A stretch of 64,000 nt of DNA. It comes from Motacilla alba alba. Taxonomy: Eukaryota; Chordata; Aves; Passeriformes; Motacillidae. Where the stretch lies: contig NC_052027.1 in the NCBI RefSeq assembly GCF_015832195.1, forward strand, positions 21,054,688-21,118,687, given 5' to 3'. Both the position numbers and the translations under genes were made by a program. The notes beneath the pieces were generated by a model that was given only the letters and a program-made list of their open reading frames with translations, was not told the DNA's origin and ran no database searches. Positions 25,895-37,478 of the stretch are shown here, in pieces (the stretch's first letter is position 1; every line of letters begins with the position of its first letter).

Positions 25895-26537
25895 GGTGCA
25901 TGCGGCAAGGCTGAAGAAGCAGCAGCAGTGACTGTGGGAGGAGGAAGAACCTGTGGGAACCTAAGCTTCAACCCAGCCCAGCAGTCACTGCGGTGGCTCT
26001 CCACCAATTGGAGAATCAATGTGTCAAGGGAGGGGCCCAGAGGTCCCAAGCTGAAGGCTGGGGACGTGTGGGAGGAACAAAAGCTGAAATAAGGTCTTGA
26101 GCACAATGTGCCCTGATAGGCTGGGGCTGGGGAAAGCCTAGCCAGAAGGAGAAGGCAGGGAAAGAGAGACCCATGAAACAGCACTAGGAAAATAGATATT
26201 CAAGCATCTAAGCTGAGTTTTCTTGACTCCCCCTCCCCACCTATTGTCCTATCCCTGTTCTTGTGGGATGCATCAGCACCAATGCAGGTGATGATGGCTT
26301 TTGGATTTCAGACCTGACTGGAGAAAGACAGTTGCTGTCTTCTAAACCCCTACACAGGGAGAAAGGATACTCCCTCCCTCTCCTGGCACTTCCAGCTCAG
26401 TCTGCTCCTGCATCACTTGCCTAATCCTGGGGATGGGGCTCCTAGGGAGGAGACAACAAGCTGTTCCACCCAGACCAAAGTTGTAGGACACTGCTGGGAA
26501 GCCCCTACTCTGCTCTAAACACCTGGGGATGGGCCTA
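25895..26537 (-). promoter_or_regulatory. Proximal 5' region of CD1 gene A
   Basis: The sequence directly upstream of the leader ATG should contain the 5' UTR and core promoter. A CCAAT element is visible on the minus strand near 26007-26013 (ccaattgg). No TATA box was seen. The transcription start cannot be placed. Confidence 0.35.
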
Positions 26538-27214
26538 GCAACTCCCCGTTCCTTCCCACCAGCTTTGGTGAGGAATCCGGTCCCCCTCCCCAAGAACCCC
26601 CTGTGCACAGGAACAAAAATGGTGGGAACCATGCCCCTGCTCTGTCCAAATTGGCAGCAGTGTCCAGTGCTAGAGGGACAATGTGGTGACCAGAGTCAGC
26701 CTCTCCCCACAATGTTCCAAATCAACTGCTCCTCCCCAACTCCTCCCCTCCACACGCAGTTTCTCATCCCCTTTTCTGGGTAGTGCCTGCACTGGAGGCA
26801 AAGGCAGAACCAAAATCCTAACCAAGGGCTAGTTTGAGGGGTGCAGCTCGGTAGTGTCCAAACACTGAATACTTTTGTTTCCATGGAGCTGTCCCAGAGA
26901 GAAGTAGGGATGCTGTGGCGGCCTGGTAGGCCCAGAAATGACACCAACTTCCCCAGCAGCATGACGCAGGGGATGTCCAGCTATGCCACCACAAGGTCCA
27001 CATCCCTCCCCCTAGTCCTAGACTCAGAGGAAACTGTTTGGCTGTCAGGATGGCAAAGTGCAGCCATGGGGCAGCCAAGGAGAGAAGAGACAAGGGGGCT
27101 TTTGTCTCTGCAGTCCTGTGAGGTCATCACTTGTCCCCATGGTCTCCCCTGAGACAACTGCTGGTCACTTCTTGCTGAGCAGCTGAGAGGCCATTCACAG
27201 CCCTCTGTCCTGTG
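26538..27214. repeat. Upstream duplicated block, CD1 gene A copy
   Basis: Two segments, 26538-26712 and 26881-27214, recur almost base for base at 32513-32688 and 32993-33326, upstream of CD1 gene B. I see only a few differences in the first and none in the second. The sequence between them is homologous in places but clearly diverged. This shows the tandem CD1 duplication included the 5' flank. No coding function was recognised. Confidence 0.85.
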
Positions 27215-27479
27215 CAGCCCTCTGTCCTGTGAGTTGTCCGAGTTGCTCATAGGACAGGAGCAGGCACCTGGTTTGTATGGGTGGTCACAATGCGTTCAGC
27301 CCCCTCGGAAATTCCTTCAGATGTCTCCCACTCTCTCAGTGGATCTGCTTTAAACTTCTGCTTTAGCCCTTCCTCTTCTCTATTGAATGTTCTTCTCATG
27401 TTTGGAGGTTTTTCACTTCCTTTTTTCTCACAACTTCTTCCTCCTTCATATTGTCACTTCTCTGGTCTGAAAATGACCC

Positions 27480-27745
27480 AAGGAGACAGGGGGCTGTTGG
27501 TCCACACAGACCATTGGTCCTCAGAATCCTCTTAGGTGACCATGGTCCTCAGAGTCACCCCCAGGTTACTACTGGTCTCCACAGTTTCCTCAGGTGACAT
27601 TGGTCCTTACAGTCCTCTGAAGTGATTGCTGGTCCTCACTTCACCCCTGCCCTAGAGCACTATTGGACTTTGAAGTTCTCATGCGGCCACTGGTCCTCAA
27701 AGACCCCACAGGTGACATTGGTCCTTGCAATCTCCCTTGAGGTGA
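27480..27745. repeat. Degenerate minisatellite, about 30-40 bp unit
   Basis: The motif 'aggtgacattggtcct' followed by 'cacagtcctc'-like sequence recurs about seven times with substitutions and length variation. It is a decayed tandem array upstream of CD1 gene A, with no coding potential. Confidence 0.65.
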
Positions 27746-29367
27746 AGTCTGTAACCCCCCCAAGCTGTGCCTGGGGGAGTTGGAGTGGAGTGGACAGGGA
27801 TGGAGTGCCTCTGGGTGCCATACTGGATGGGTGGGTGAACAGCAGCAACCGCTGCACTGGGCTGTGATAAGGTGCCTTAAGAACCCTCTAAAAATGCCTG
27901 GGTTCTTAGGCATTTTAAGATCTCTTAGGGGATATGAGCAAACACTTGCAGACACTCCCCTGCTACCAGGTGTTTGTGGGTGTGCTACTGTAGGGTCTCT
28001 TGGGAGGTCATTCACATGAACAGCTTTCGTCAACAGGTTTCCTCACTGGCTGCACCTGATCTCCAAGTCTACCTGGTACCATGAGTGCTGCAGGATGTTC
28101 CACTCAGCTTGGGAGAGGAATTGCCCCATTTGCCCTGTGGGTGCCAAGGCTGCAGGGAGGCATGCCCACACCTAAGTGTTTAATCTGCCTGTCCCAAGTC
28201 GGCAGGGGCTGGGAGAGGCTTGATGTCACCCCTCTTGCAGTGAGGTCCTTGAGCCATGTGATGCCAGCAGGTGACTCTGGCTGCTAGGGAAACACAGTAA
28301 TTACCCCAGCATTGGTTGGTTCCAGGTGGTTTCCAAGTTCTCGCCAGGGGAGAAAAAACACCATTGGATTTGTGATGGATATGGTCACGAGGCAGCCAAG
28401 TTTTCTGGCTTGCCATGGCTGCCAGACTTATCCTGGGAAACTGCAGGAAGTTATCCAGTGAAACCAAACCTTTTGAAGCTACATGTTCAAGTTGATTGGG
28501 AGCATGAACTACGTGCCTTCCTCTGTGTGTGTGTGAACTCTGCTATCTTTCATGGGACATGGGCTTCTTTTTTCTTCTTTATTGGGAGTCTTGGGGTCAC
28601 TTTACCCCCATGTGCACAGTTGTTTATTTCCATGCAGTATGTGAGAACATGTTCATATATACACAGGCACACATGTATTGTTTTTCCTCCATGCCTTGGT
28701 GCTTCCTGCAATTAGTGCCAATAATTCAGCGGTGTTTCAACTTGCATACATGGCTGATCAAAACCTCTCCAAGCCCATTGAACTGCTAAGGAAAGGCACA
28801 TTATCTTAGTGAAAATATGAATGGTTTATTTTCATTTCATACACATATGCAGCTCCCACACATTACACCAGATTTTCAGTGTTACTCAGCACTTTGTAAA
28901 GCCATTTCTGGCCAGATTCTGTTAGTCTGTGTGGAACAGTTCAGTCTCAGCACAAATATTTCTGGAATATGGTTAATAAAGGCAATTTTTCAGAAAAAAA
29001 AACCAAAGAGAAAGTGACAGTAGAAGAGGACAGCTTTCCACCTTCTGACAAAAGTGTTACTGAAGCAGAACCAGAAGAATTTGCCATTGTGTATTGAGGT
29101 GCCCTACAGCATCAGTGGGTGGACTGGCTAGTGCCACAAGCGATGATCATGTGTAACAAGTGAGGAGGTCGCAGATGTGCACTTGCGTCTAGAAAATTCA
29201 GGTGAGTCAAAAGCTCATATTTCTCTTGCCAGGTTTCTCTTGTGCATCTCTGAATCAAGTTAGTCTTGCAATTGGCAATGTCCAGAACATAGGTGAAGCA
29301 GAAAAAGGTAGTTCTTGTTACTGTGTAGGCAGTGGGAGGGAATGCGGACTGTTGGCTCTCTTCTGAG
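27746..29367. other. Intergenic between the two CD1 genes
   Basis: No gene was recognised. A minus-strand AATAAA at 28825-28830 lies about 540 bp past the CD1 gene B stop codon and is a candidate poly(A) signal for that gene, which would make 28825-29367 mostly 3' UTR. Confidence 0.45.
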
Positions 29368-31282
29368 CTAAGCTTCTTTGCTCAGGATGGAGTTCCTGGA
29401 CTCTGATTCCTCCATCTGCTGGTGCTTTCTGAAATGAGAGGGGGATGGCTGCATACTCCATGGCAGAGACCTTGTAGGAGTGCAGACAGCATCTGCCAGG
29501 GCCCAAGCAAGAGCTCTGCTGCCCAGTGCAGAAATCCCCATAGCATTTCTTTTCCTCCTCTCTCACTGCTGCTCCGTGGGGCAGACAGGGACTGACCTTT
29601 GTCTCCACACCCAAAGCACCAACATGGCAGCTACGGCCATGGCTGCAAGCAGCCCGGCCATGAGCCCTGTGATCAGCACCACTTCTGAGTTCCCTGGGAA
29701 ACATAAGGAGAAGCTGCCATGAACTTTCTGGGGTTTGCTCAATCTTGTGGGGCAGGGTGGCTCAGCACCCCCATCTCATTCCCCATGGATGGCACCTACC
29801 CCATGGGATGAGAAGGCTGCGGGTGCCCAGGCTGTGATGGCGCACACGGCAGACATAGCTGTGCCCATCATGGGGGGCCACGGCCAGGACGCTGCGCAGC
29901 TGGTAGGTGAGGTCAGCGTTGGGCAGGATGGTGCTGGTGTTGAGCGCTGGGCCCGGAGGCATCTCCTGGCCATCCCGCAGCCAGGCCACACTGATGGGAC
30001 GGGGATAGAAGCCAGTGACATGGCAAACAAGCAGCAGCTGGTCTAGGCTGGGGGTGCGGGCAAAGACCGTGGCCACAGGCATCTCTGGGGAGTGAGAGCA
30101 AAGGGGTGAGGCAAGCCTTGGTGACGCACAGCTGGGCCCCAGTGTGGAGGCCTTTGGGGTGGCTGTTGCAGGGTCAGGGTGGTCTCACCTTGTCTCTCCA
30201 TAGCTGCCCTCCCATAGTGCAGGAGCACCTCCATGTCATCAACACAAGTATCATTGAAGAGAGTTTCCACCAGCTCACTCAAGGCAGTGTAGTTCTGGAG
30301 AAATGACTGGACATACCGTGACAACTCCGTGTCCTGGGAGAGGGTCCAGGTGAAATTCTTTGTGTCGAAGCTGAGGAAATCCTGACCATTGTAACCCACA
30401 TAGCCAAAGGCCAGGGAGGATCTGTTGGGGTACAGCACACAGCCTGCCATGCACTGAACAACAAAGGGGTCTGGTGGAGCAAAGAGGAGAGAGAGGTTGT
30501 GTGAGGGGCTGGGATTGCCTTCCTGCAGACATGGTCAGTGTCTCCTATACAGCTCCAGCACTATCAGATCCTCCCCCACCTCCCAGCTGCTTTTCAAGAA
30601 AGGGGATGCAGTGAAGACTGAGCACTCACAGGGGATGTCCCTTTGCATGGCCCCTTCATTGATTAGATGGTTGAACTGCTGCAAATAGATCTTAAGCAGG
30701 TTTTCAATGGTGTCCCAGTCAGCACGGGGCAGGGCTGGGCGCACCCAGGGCTGGCAGAAGCGGATGGACCATGTGTGTTTATCAAGAGAACCAAGTTCAA
30801 TGTCTTCCAGCAGGCCCAGCCCCTCCGTGTCTGCAAATGAGGTGTTTTGGAAGGTGGTGGTCTGGAGCAGCCGGACAGTGAAGGTCCCTGCATGAGACAA
30901 GGGTTGACAGGGAGGAGATGGCACTGGGAGAAGAGGGCTGAGGAAAGTGGAGGAACTGAGGGATGGGTCCTTGAGGTTGCAGGGATCTGTGGGTTCCCCA
31001 TAATCCCCTTACAGCATTTGCAGCCCCAGTTCCCATCTCCTGCACCCACCTGGGGTGGCTGCATCCCTGCTGAGGAGGAGGTGTGGAGACAAGGGACAAA
31101 GAGGAGTGAGGAAGCAAGTGCTCAAGGTGGGTGGGAAGCAGGAAGCCTCTCCCCCATGGAGTCCCATGGAAGTAGGTGTGTATGAGCCAGGGGTCCCACT
31201 TACCCTCCAGGTTTGCCCATGTCCCAGAGAAGAGGAAGAGGTAGAGGAGGAGGGAGAGAAGGCAGCAGCAAGGGGGCTGCAT
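29368..31282 (-). CDS. CD1: CD1 gene B: MHC class I-like lipid-antigen presenter, 6 exons
   Basis: This is the second complete CD1 heavy-chain gene. Exons (minus): leader 31282-31204, alpha1 30887-30630, alpha2 30470-30189, alpha3 30084-29800, transmembrane 29693-29597, tail 29428-29368. They give one open frame of 353 residues with the same intron phases as gene A. The leader is MQPPCCCLLSLLLYLFLFSG. Alpha1 has NTS and RFCQPWV. Alpha2 opens YPFVVQCMAGC, has groove cysteine FNDTC and four glycosylation sites (NRS, NFT, NYT, NDT). Alpha3 is residue-identical to gene A. The membrane helix has a GLMAG (GxxxG) motif and ends VLWVWRQR. The tail is longer (ends NSILSKEA) and lacks tyrosine. The intron 5 donor is GTCAGT, a weaker but acceptable site. 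Introns are compact (intron 1 is 316 bp against 1646 in gene A). By eye, alpha1 shares only about a quarter to a third of residues with gene A, so groove specificity probably differs. Confidence 0.93.
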
Positions 31283-31867
31283 GATTCCAGCAGTGAGGCC
31301 CAGAGTGTGCAGCAGTTGGTGCAGCAGCAGGAAGAACAGACTGTTGAGAGATGTGGCCTCAGATGTGTCCTCAGGCTAGCTCTCCCTGGGCAGCTCTGCT
31401 GGTGCTAATGGCCCTGGCAGCCAATGGGGCTGGCACTGAGGTTTAGGGGAGGGCTCTGAGGTTCCCACTTGGAGTGAACTGGGGCATCCTGAATACGGCT
31501 GTGAGTGCTAGGGGAATTTGATTGTGAGCAAGATTGTTCCATTGCATACAGGAGAGGTCCCTCATGGCTGCAGCAGCACCTTGACAATCAGGGTGATGCG
31601 GATGAACTGAGTCCTCTGTTCTACGCCCCTTTCAGGTCAACGTGTCTCTTGGCCATGTGCTGCATCAATTGCCCTGATAGGAAATCCCCTTACTTATGTC
31701 TGGCATATCTGGCCCTGCACAGAACAGACATTGCCACCTGCTCTGCACTGCCAGGTTCACAACAACATGCTTGTTTTTCCCACAGGGCAGGCAAGCCCTA
31801 TGCTGACCACAGGGCCTCATGCCTGGGCTCTCTATGCCCCAAGGCTGTGCACTGGTCCCATGCTTCT
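31283..31867. other. 5' region of CD1 gene B
   Basis: The proximal promoter should lie just above 31282. A CCAAT element is present near 31419-31424 (ccaatg on the plus strand). No TATA box or further gene was recognised. Confidence 0.35.
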
Positions 31868-31985
31868 TTGTCACCTCCCAACCATCCCACAGCCAGGCCA
31901 CTCTGATGGGCCACAGGTATATAAGCCGGTGATGTGGAAAACCTGCAGGAGAGCTGGGCCGTGGCCTTGGAAAGCTTGGAGAGGG
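31868..31985 (-). pseudogene. Relic of a third CD1 alpha3 (Ig) exon
   Basis: Read on the minus strand, about 80 bp match the CD1 alpha3 exon at roughly 80% by eye, with landmarks 'cccatcag', 'gtggcctggctg' and 'gggatgg'. The copy is broken. A small insertion shifts the frame after the HITGLY segment (HVTGFY in the intact genes), and the first Ig cysteine codon has become phenylalanine. No splice sites or neighbouring CD1 exons were recognised, so it is a dead fragment lying upstream of gene B in the same orientation. Confidence 0.75.
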
Positions 31986-32512
31986 TAAGAGAGTGAGGGA
32001 GCAAAGTTGATGGTAATATCCCTTGACCCCTCAGCACTGCTGGTCTCATCCTGGGGAAGGGACTTCCCAGAGTTGAGGTGATGAGCATTTCCAGCCTGGA
32101 TCACAGCTGTGGGGTCAGGGATGGCTGAAGAAGCAGTTCTTCAGGAGCTCTTCTTGGGGTGCAAGAAGTGAAGAGAGTGGAGCAGCTATAGTGTGGTGGT
32201 CCCCAAGGGGAGAGATAGGCTGCAGGGCCTGGAAAGGACTGTCTCTCATTGACAGTTATCAGACTTCTGGAGCAGTGGCAGTGACAGGATCTTCAAGCTG
32301 GGATGGGCATGGGACCCCACCATCAAGCCCATTCCAGGGAGTTGCAGTGGATATGCAGCTTCCCCCTTTCCACAAAGCTCTATCCAATGTCATGGGGCCT
32401 GGGAACTGCCTCTCTGCTTCCCTGTACCCTGCAGTGTAGGGGAGTCTGAAGTCTGCCCTAAACGCCCCAGCTGGGGAGGGTCTGAGGATTGGCTGCAGCC
32501 TGGCAACTCCCC
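31986..32512. other. Non-coding between CD1 relic and duplicated block
   Basis: It may contain further decayed CD1 sequence, but I could not align any with confidence. Confidence 0.35.
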
Positions 32513-33326
32513 GTTCCTTCCCACCAGCTTTGGTGAGGAATCCGGTCCCCCTCCCCAAGAGCCCCCTGTGCACAGGAACAAAAATGGTGGGAACCATGCC
32601 CCTGCTCTGTCCAAATTGGCAGCAGTGTCCAGTGCTAGAGGGACAATGTGGTGACCAGAGCCAGCCTCTCCTCACAATCCCATATCCACTGCTCCTCCCT
32701 CCTGCAGTTTCTCTCCCCCTTTCCTAGGGGTGCCCATGTTGAGGGTGAAGGCAGAGCTGAAACCACAGCAGAGGGGAAGTCTGAGGTGATAACAACCAAA
32801 CACAGCCATGTTGGTATGTGACCCTTCCAAGCACAACTGGGACCAGGTGTCACTGCTCCATGTCACCATTTTTGGCGCCTCCAGCTGTAGGGACATGGGG
32901 AAAGTCCATATGGGGATGCTGCAGGATGAGCTCCAGCATCCCATGACAATGAGTCAGATATGGGGACAAAAGGACAACAAACCCCTTCCCTTCCATGGAG
33001 CTGTCCCAGAGAGAAGTAGGGATGCTGTGGCGGCCTGGTAGGCCCAGAAATGACACCAACTTCCCCAGCAGCATGACGCAGGGGATGTCCAGCTATGCCA
33101 CCACAAGGTCCACATCCCTCCCCCTAGTCCTAGACTCAGAGGAAACTGTTTGGCTGTCAGGATGGCAAAGTGCAGCCATGGGGCAGCCAAGGAGAGAAGA
33201 GACAAGGGGGCTTTTGTCTCTGCAGTCCTGTGAGGTCATCACTTGTCCCCATGGTCTCCCCTGAGACAACTGCTGGTCACTTCTTGCTGAGCAGCTGAGA
33301 GGCCATTCACAGCCCTCTGTCCTGTG
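32513..33326. repeat. Upstream duplicated block, CD1 gene B copy
   Basis: This is the counterpart of 26538-27214. Segments 32513-32688 and 32993-33326 are near-identical to the gene A copy, while 32689-32992 is diverged and longer. It ends abruptly at about 33326 after 'ccctctgtcctgtg', marking one edge of the duplication or of a conversion tract. Confidence 0.85.
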
Positions 33327-33400
33327 AAGGTGCATGTGACAAAACTCAAATAACATGCAGCCCCCTGTAGGTCAAGATGAGGTCCAGCGTATACAGTCCA

Positions 33401-33793
33401 CTATTGCGGTGGTCTTCAGGGCAGTCAGGACTTGGTGAAGTGAAGGAGAGCTCTTGACTCCATTTCAGAAGGCTGGTTTATTATATTATGATATATATTA
33501 CATTTAAAAAGATCACACTATAACTATACTACAAAGAACAGAGAGAAAGGTTCATCAGAAGGCGAGACAGGAATAGAAAGGAATGAATAACAAAGTTCTT
33601 TGACTCTCAGAGAGTCCAAGAGCTGCTGCTTTCTTGATAGGTCACCAAGTAGAAACATCCCACATTGACCAATCGAGGAAGCACCTGCTGCATTCCACAG
33701 TAGCAGATAACAAATTGTTTACACTTGAAGCTGAGGCCCTCTCAGCTTCTCAGAAGAAAATCCTAGCAAAGGGATTTTCATAAAATATCATAC
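33401..33793 (-). mobile_element. ERV LTR, copy D1
   Basis: Minus-strand LTR starting near TGATATTTTATG, with AATAAA on the minus strand at 33477-33482. It differs from copy D2 at only a couple of positions over about 375 bp. An 11-bp direct repeat 'tacagtccact' lies on both sides (33392-33402 and 33795-33805). This is longer than an ordinary ERV target duplication. No viral reading frames adjoin it. Confidence 0.75.
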
Positions 33794-33805
33794 CTACAGT
33801 CCACT

Positions 33806-36800
33806 TATATATACACTCATATTTCATTTCTCCTTACTGGTGGAAATAATCACTAGATACCAAATTGCTAAATCCCACAAACTCCACAGAAACAAAGACA
33901 AACCCAAAATAGCGGGGTACTCCCCCCTTTCCAGATGGCATCTGCCACAGGCAAACATGCTTAGGGAGACAAAGGGAAAATACAGTCAGCCTTCCTCCCT
34001 ACTTATATCTCCATCAGCAAAGGTGGCTGGCACATTCCAGCAGGTGATAGTCAGCAAACAGCTAGAACTCATGGAGAGACTTTGCCTTCACTGTGGCAGA
34101 GAAGAGCAAGGCAAAGCATGGCAAGGCAAAGCAGCTGGGCTGGAGTGACTTGGTGCCTTTTTGCCTCAGCTGGGCACTGCTGGCAAGCTATGGGCAACTT
34201 AGACTGGAGCAGGGCCACTCTGTTCCTTCTGGCACAGTGCTGCTGACAGATACTCCTGGAATTTGCCTTGAGGCAGGCCAAGATGCAAAAGAGGAACAAA
34301 AGGGAGGGGGAAAAAGAAAAACCTCAAAGATTCTGCCTTGAGCAAATATAACAAAGCAAGAGGGGTCTGCCTGAGAGACCCCTGACTTTGAAAAGGAACC
34401 CCAGCAACCCCTGTCCCTTGTGTGTCAACTCCCATCCATGGCACTGGATCTTAAAGAGACAGTAAACAAGTCTGGGCACAGCTAGATATGGACTACAATA
34501 ACATCTTGGGTTACCCAGGACACATGCTTATTTGAAGTGGGCCAATCTTCCTTCCTGCCCTTTCCCAGGCTCAGCTTTCCCTCAGACTTCTCTCCTCTTG
34601 CTCATTACAGCTGCAAGTCACACTCGATGCCACTACCTAAGTGCAGGGTACAAGGTCTGCGTACAGTGTGGGCTCTTGCTTTGCCTGTGCTCCCACCTGT
34701 CTTCTCTGCAGATTGCAGTCCCTTCAGGGGTGGGAGGGGGTGGCTCTGGCTGGCAGGTGACCCCCCATCCTGCTGCCTACTCCCACTCCCTCAGGGGGAC
34801 AGGGGAGATAGTAACAAAGGCAAATGTGAGAAAACACTCATGGGTCAAGACACAAGACAGTTTAACAAGGGAAAGAAACTTTCTCAGGAAACACTTCCTC
34901 ATATTACACTGGGGGCAAGGGTGGCAGGAAACTCTGGAGGCCATTGGGCCCAAGCCCTTGCCCAAGCAGAGTCACCTATAGCCAGCTGCCCAGCTCAGTG
35001 GGTCATTCAAGAATGATAGATCATTAAAAAATCATAAGCATGGCAACAAAAAGCTGCCTGAGTGTGGCCTTGGCATGTTTGAAATCTTCAATTCCAACCT
35101 CATCCCATTATATTTTGAATGCATAAATAATTACCCAAGTTGTAGTGCAGTGGCAATATCTAATGCAAAATGTTTAATTTTGACCCTTTTAAAGCTGTGA
35201 AGCATAGTACTGAAGTCCATCTAATACTAGAAACCTCTGCTGCTTCTTTGAGGGAAAGAGTATCTTCTACATGGGTAAGTCTGATTAAAATAACACACAG
35301 TTCCAAATTGATACTTGTTTTATTAGAATACCACATAACGTGAAATTCACAATTTATGACACTTAAGCATCAAAATCTTAAAAGTTTATTGCTCTATTCC
35401 CAAACCTCTAAGATGTGAAGAAAACCCCAACATGTTGTTCTAACCCAATGTCTTCAGAATGTTACTTTGAAAATATTAGCAAAGTAGAATTTAATTTAAT
35501 GCATTTAATAGCTGAGACAATCAATGCTTGAAGAAAGCTTGACAATGCTTACAGAAGAAACAGTGCAACCCAATATCCATACTACAAATCTACCTTTCCA
35601 GAACAATTAGTACTTCCAGGTCAGTTTTTTCCACCAAAAAGATGTTGTAGTGGCGAAAAGATGATGCTGGGGAAACAGTAACAACAAGAAGAGCATATTA
35701 GACTTAAAATACTTCTCTAAATATCGGGAAAAAAACTATTTTCTGTCCAACAGAAGGACACAATGCCAGTACAAAACAATACAGAGGGAAACTGAAAAAA
35801 CAGAGGAAACAATAACTTGTGCACTAATGGTCTGGTCTCAGTCATTAAAGGAATGGCACACATTACAATTAACAAGGAGTTTTATTTTTTTTTTAAATAA
35901 CAAAAACAGCAGCTGCCAATATCCACCTGGTTCTGTGCAGTGATGGATGGCACTCACAGCATCCAGCCTCAGCTGCATGAGAGAACCCCTTTGGCCAGCC
36001 AGCAGGTGTCTGAACAGTGCTACTGATTTCCATTTAAAATGGTGCCTTTGGGAGTCAGAGTTACAAAGTCCAGATTTGTTCAATGGCCAAATAAAGGTCA
36101 CATGCAGCTTCATGGGGCTGATGATCCATCCAGGAAGACCCTTTTAGTTGGCACTTCTCAGCTGAGAAAAGCTACTTTGTATAAGGGCTGTGATGGAGGT
36201 TCAGTGACCTTCTCTCATTATGAATTTTTCCCAAAGACAGCTCAGAAGAGGAACATTTAGTGGTAATGCTGCCCCTTAGCATGAGATAAAATGATATCCC
36301 TTTTTTTTGCCTTGGGAGATTTTGGTTTAACCACAGAAAACATGTCTCCATCCTTCAAAATTATGGAGACAAGCTGGCACTGCCAGAATCGGCCTTTGAC
36401 ACAGGCTTGGATAGAGCCAGGACTGCCCTCTGCTCATCTGTGTAGGATTAGTACCTTCTCCAGAACTGTGAGAGACCTCTTCCTTCTGACTTCATGTTTC
36501 CTTTCTTTCCTGTTTGGTCCATTTGCTGCTGCAGCTGCACTGCACCCTTGGCCTGACTGGCTACTCTTTTTTGTTCAAGGGCAAATTCCACAGGCTCCCC
36601 TGTAAGAAACAGCAGCAAGAACAAAACCACAACCTCGCTCTCTACACACTCCCTGCATATCCAGGGGAATGAAACTCAGTGGAAACCAGGAATTCCTTAC
36701 TCACAGAAGCTCAGTTGGTCACAGTCTTTAATAAGGGATGCTGGGCTGAACTCAAGCTCATTTGCTTTGGAGGAATTCTAAAAGGAAAAGGAACCCAAGA

Positions 36801-37354
36801 ACTGTTACATAATGCCGAATTCTATTGTACAGAGATTTTTGTTAGCTTGCTTCCTAAAAGTATTAAAAAGCAAGGTCTACAGTCTTTGTTGTGTGGTTTC
36901 ATTTGGGGATTTTTTCCTGTTACGATGCGGACTTTCTTCACCAAGGTATTTTTACACCTCCTTCATCAGGACATCACATAAAGCTGTAATTTATTTAGAA
37001 GATTTTAGCATACCAGATAGTGAACTAATAGTAGCTATGGAATAGGCAGAGATTTAAAAAAACATGAATAGAAGAGCTGTGGGAAACGACAGCCTCTGGA
37101 CAGTGCAGGCCCCTGGACATTCGTCCTTCTAAACATAGTCCTAGGACACAGACTTAATTCGGAAGGGACAAAAATGAAAAGTTCCAGAAGCAAGAGGTGG
37201 GCCAGGAATACCCATTAGGAAGGTGATCATCAATACAAAGTACCACACAAAACAAAATAAGCATATAGAAACACAGCAAAATCAGCAGGTAAACTTCTAA
37301 AAGAGAGTAAACCCTAAAACAATGACAGTCCTCATGGTGTTTCCCTTGCACTAA
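33806..37354. other. Non-coding, no gene recognised
   Basis: AT-rich sequence between the two D-family LTRs. Reading frames up to about 160 codons occur (for example near 34537-35016) but show no recognisable domain, and no gag/pol/env-like segment was seen. I do not support a gene here. Confidence 0.45.
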
Positions 37355-37478
37355 TCTCAGAACCATTTAGGTTGAAAAAGCCCTGTAAAATTGAGTCCAG
37401 CTGCTAACCTGGCACTGCCAAGGCCATCACTAAACCATGTCCCCAAATGCCACATCTAAGCTCAGGTTAACACAAAAT
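37355..37478 (-). mobile_element. CR1 LINE 3'-end fragment
   Basis: It matches the reverse complement of the CR1 3' end: 'agaaccatttaggttgaaaa', 'gagtccagctgctaacctgg', 'cactgccaaggccatcac', 'taaaccatgtcccc' and 'tgccacatct', in canonical order. Confidence 0.9.

Noticed and set aside
25171..26184. 337-codon minus-strand frame across the CD1 gene A leader
   Set aside because: It is in a different frame from the leader exon and runs through intron and promoter sequence, with no domain similarity.
34532..35016. Overlapping 149- and 159-codon frames
   Set aside because: Two different frames open over the same DNA, no domains, and no splice or promoter context.
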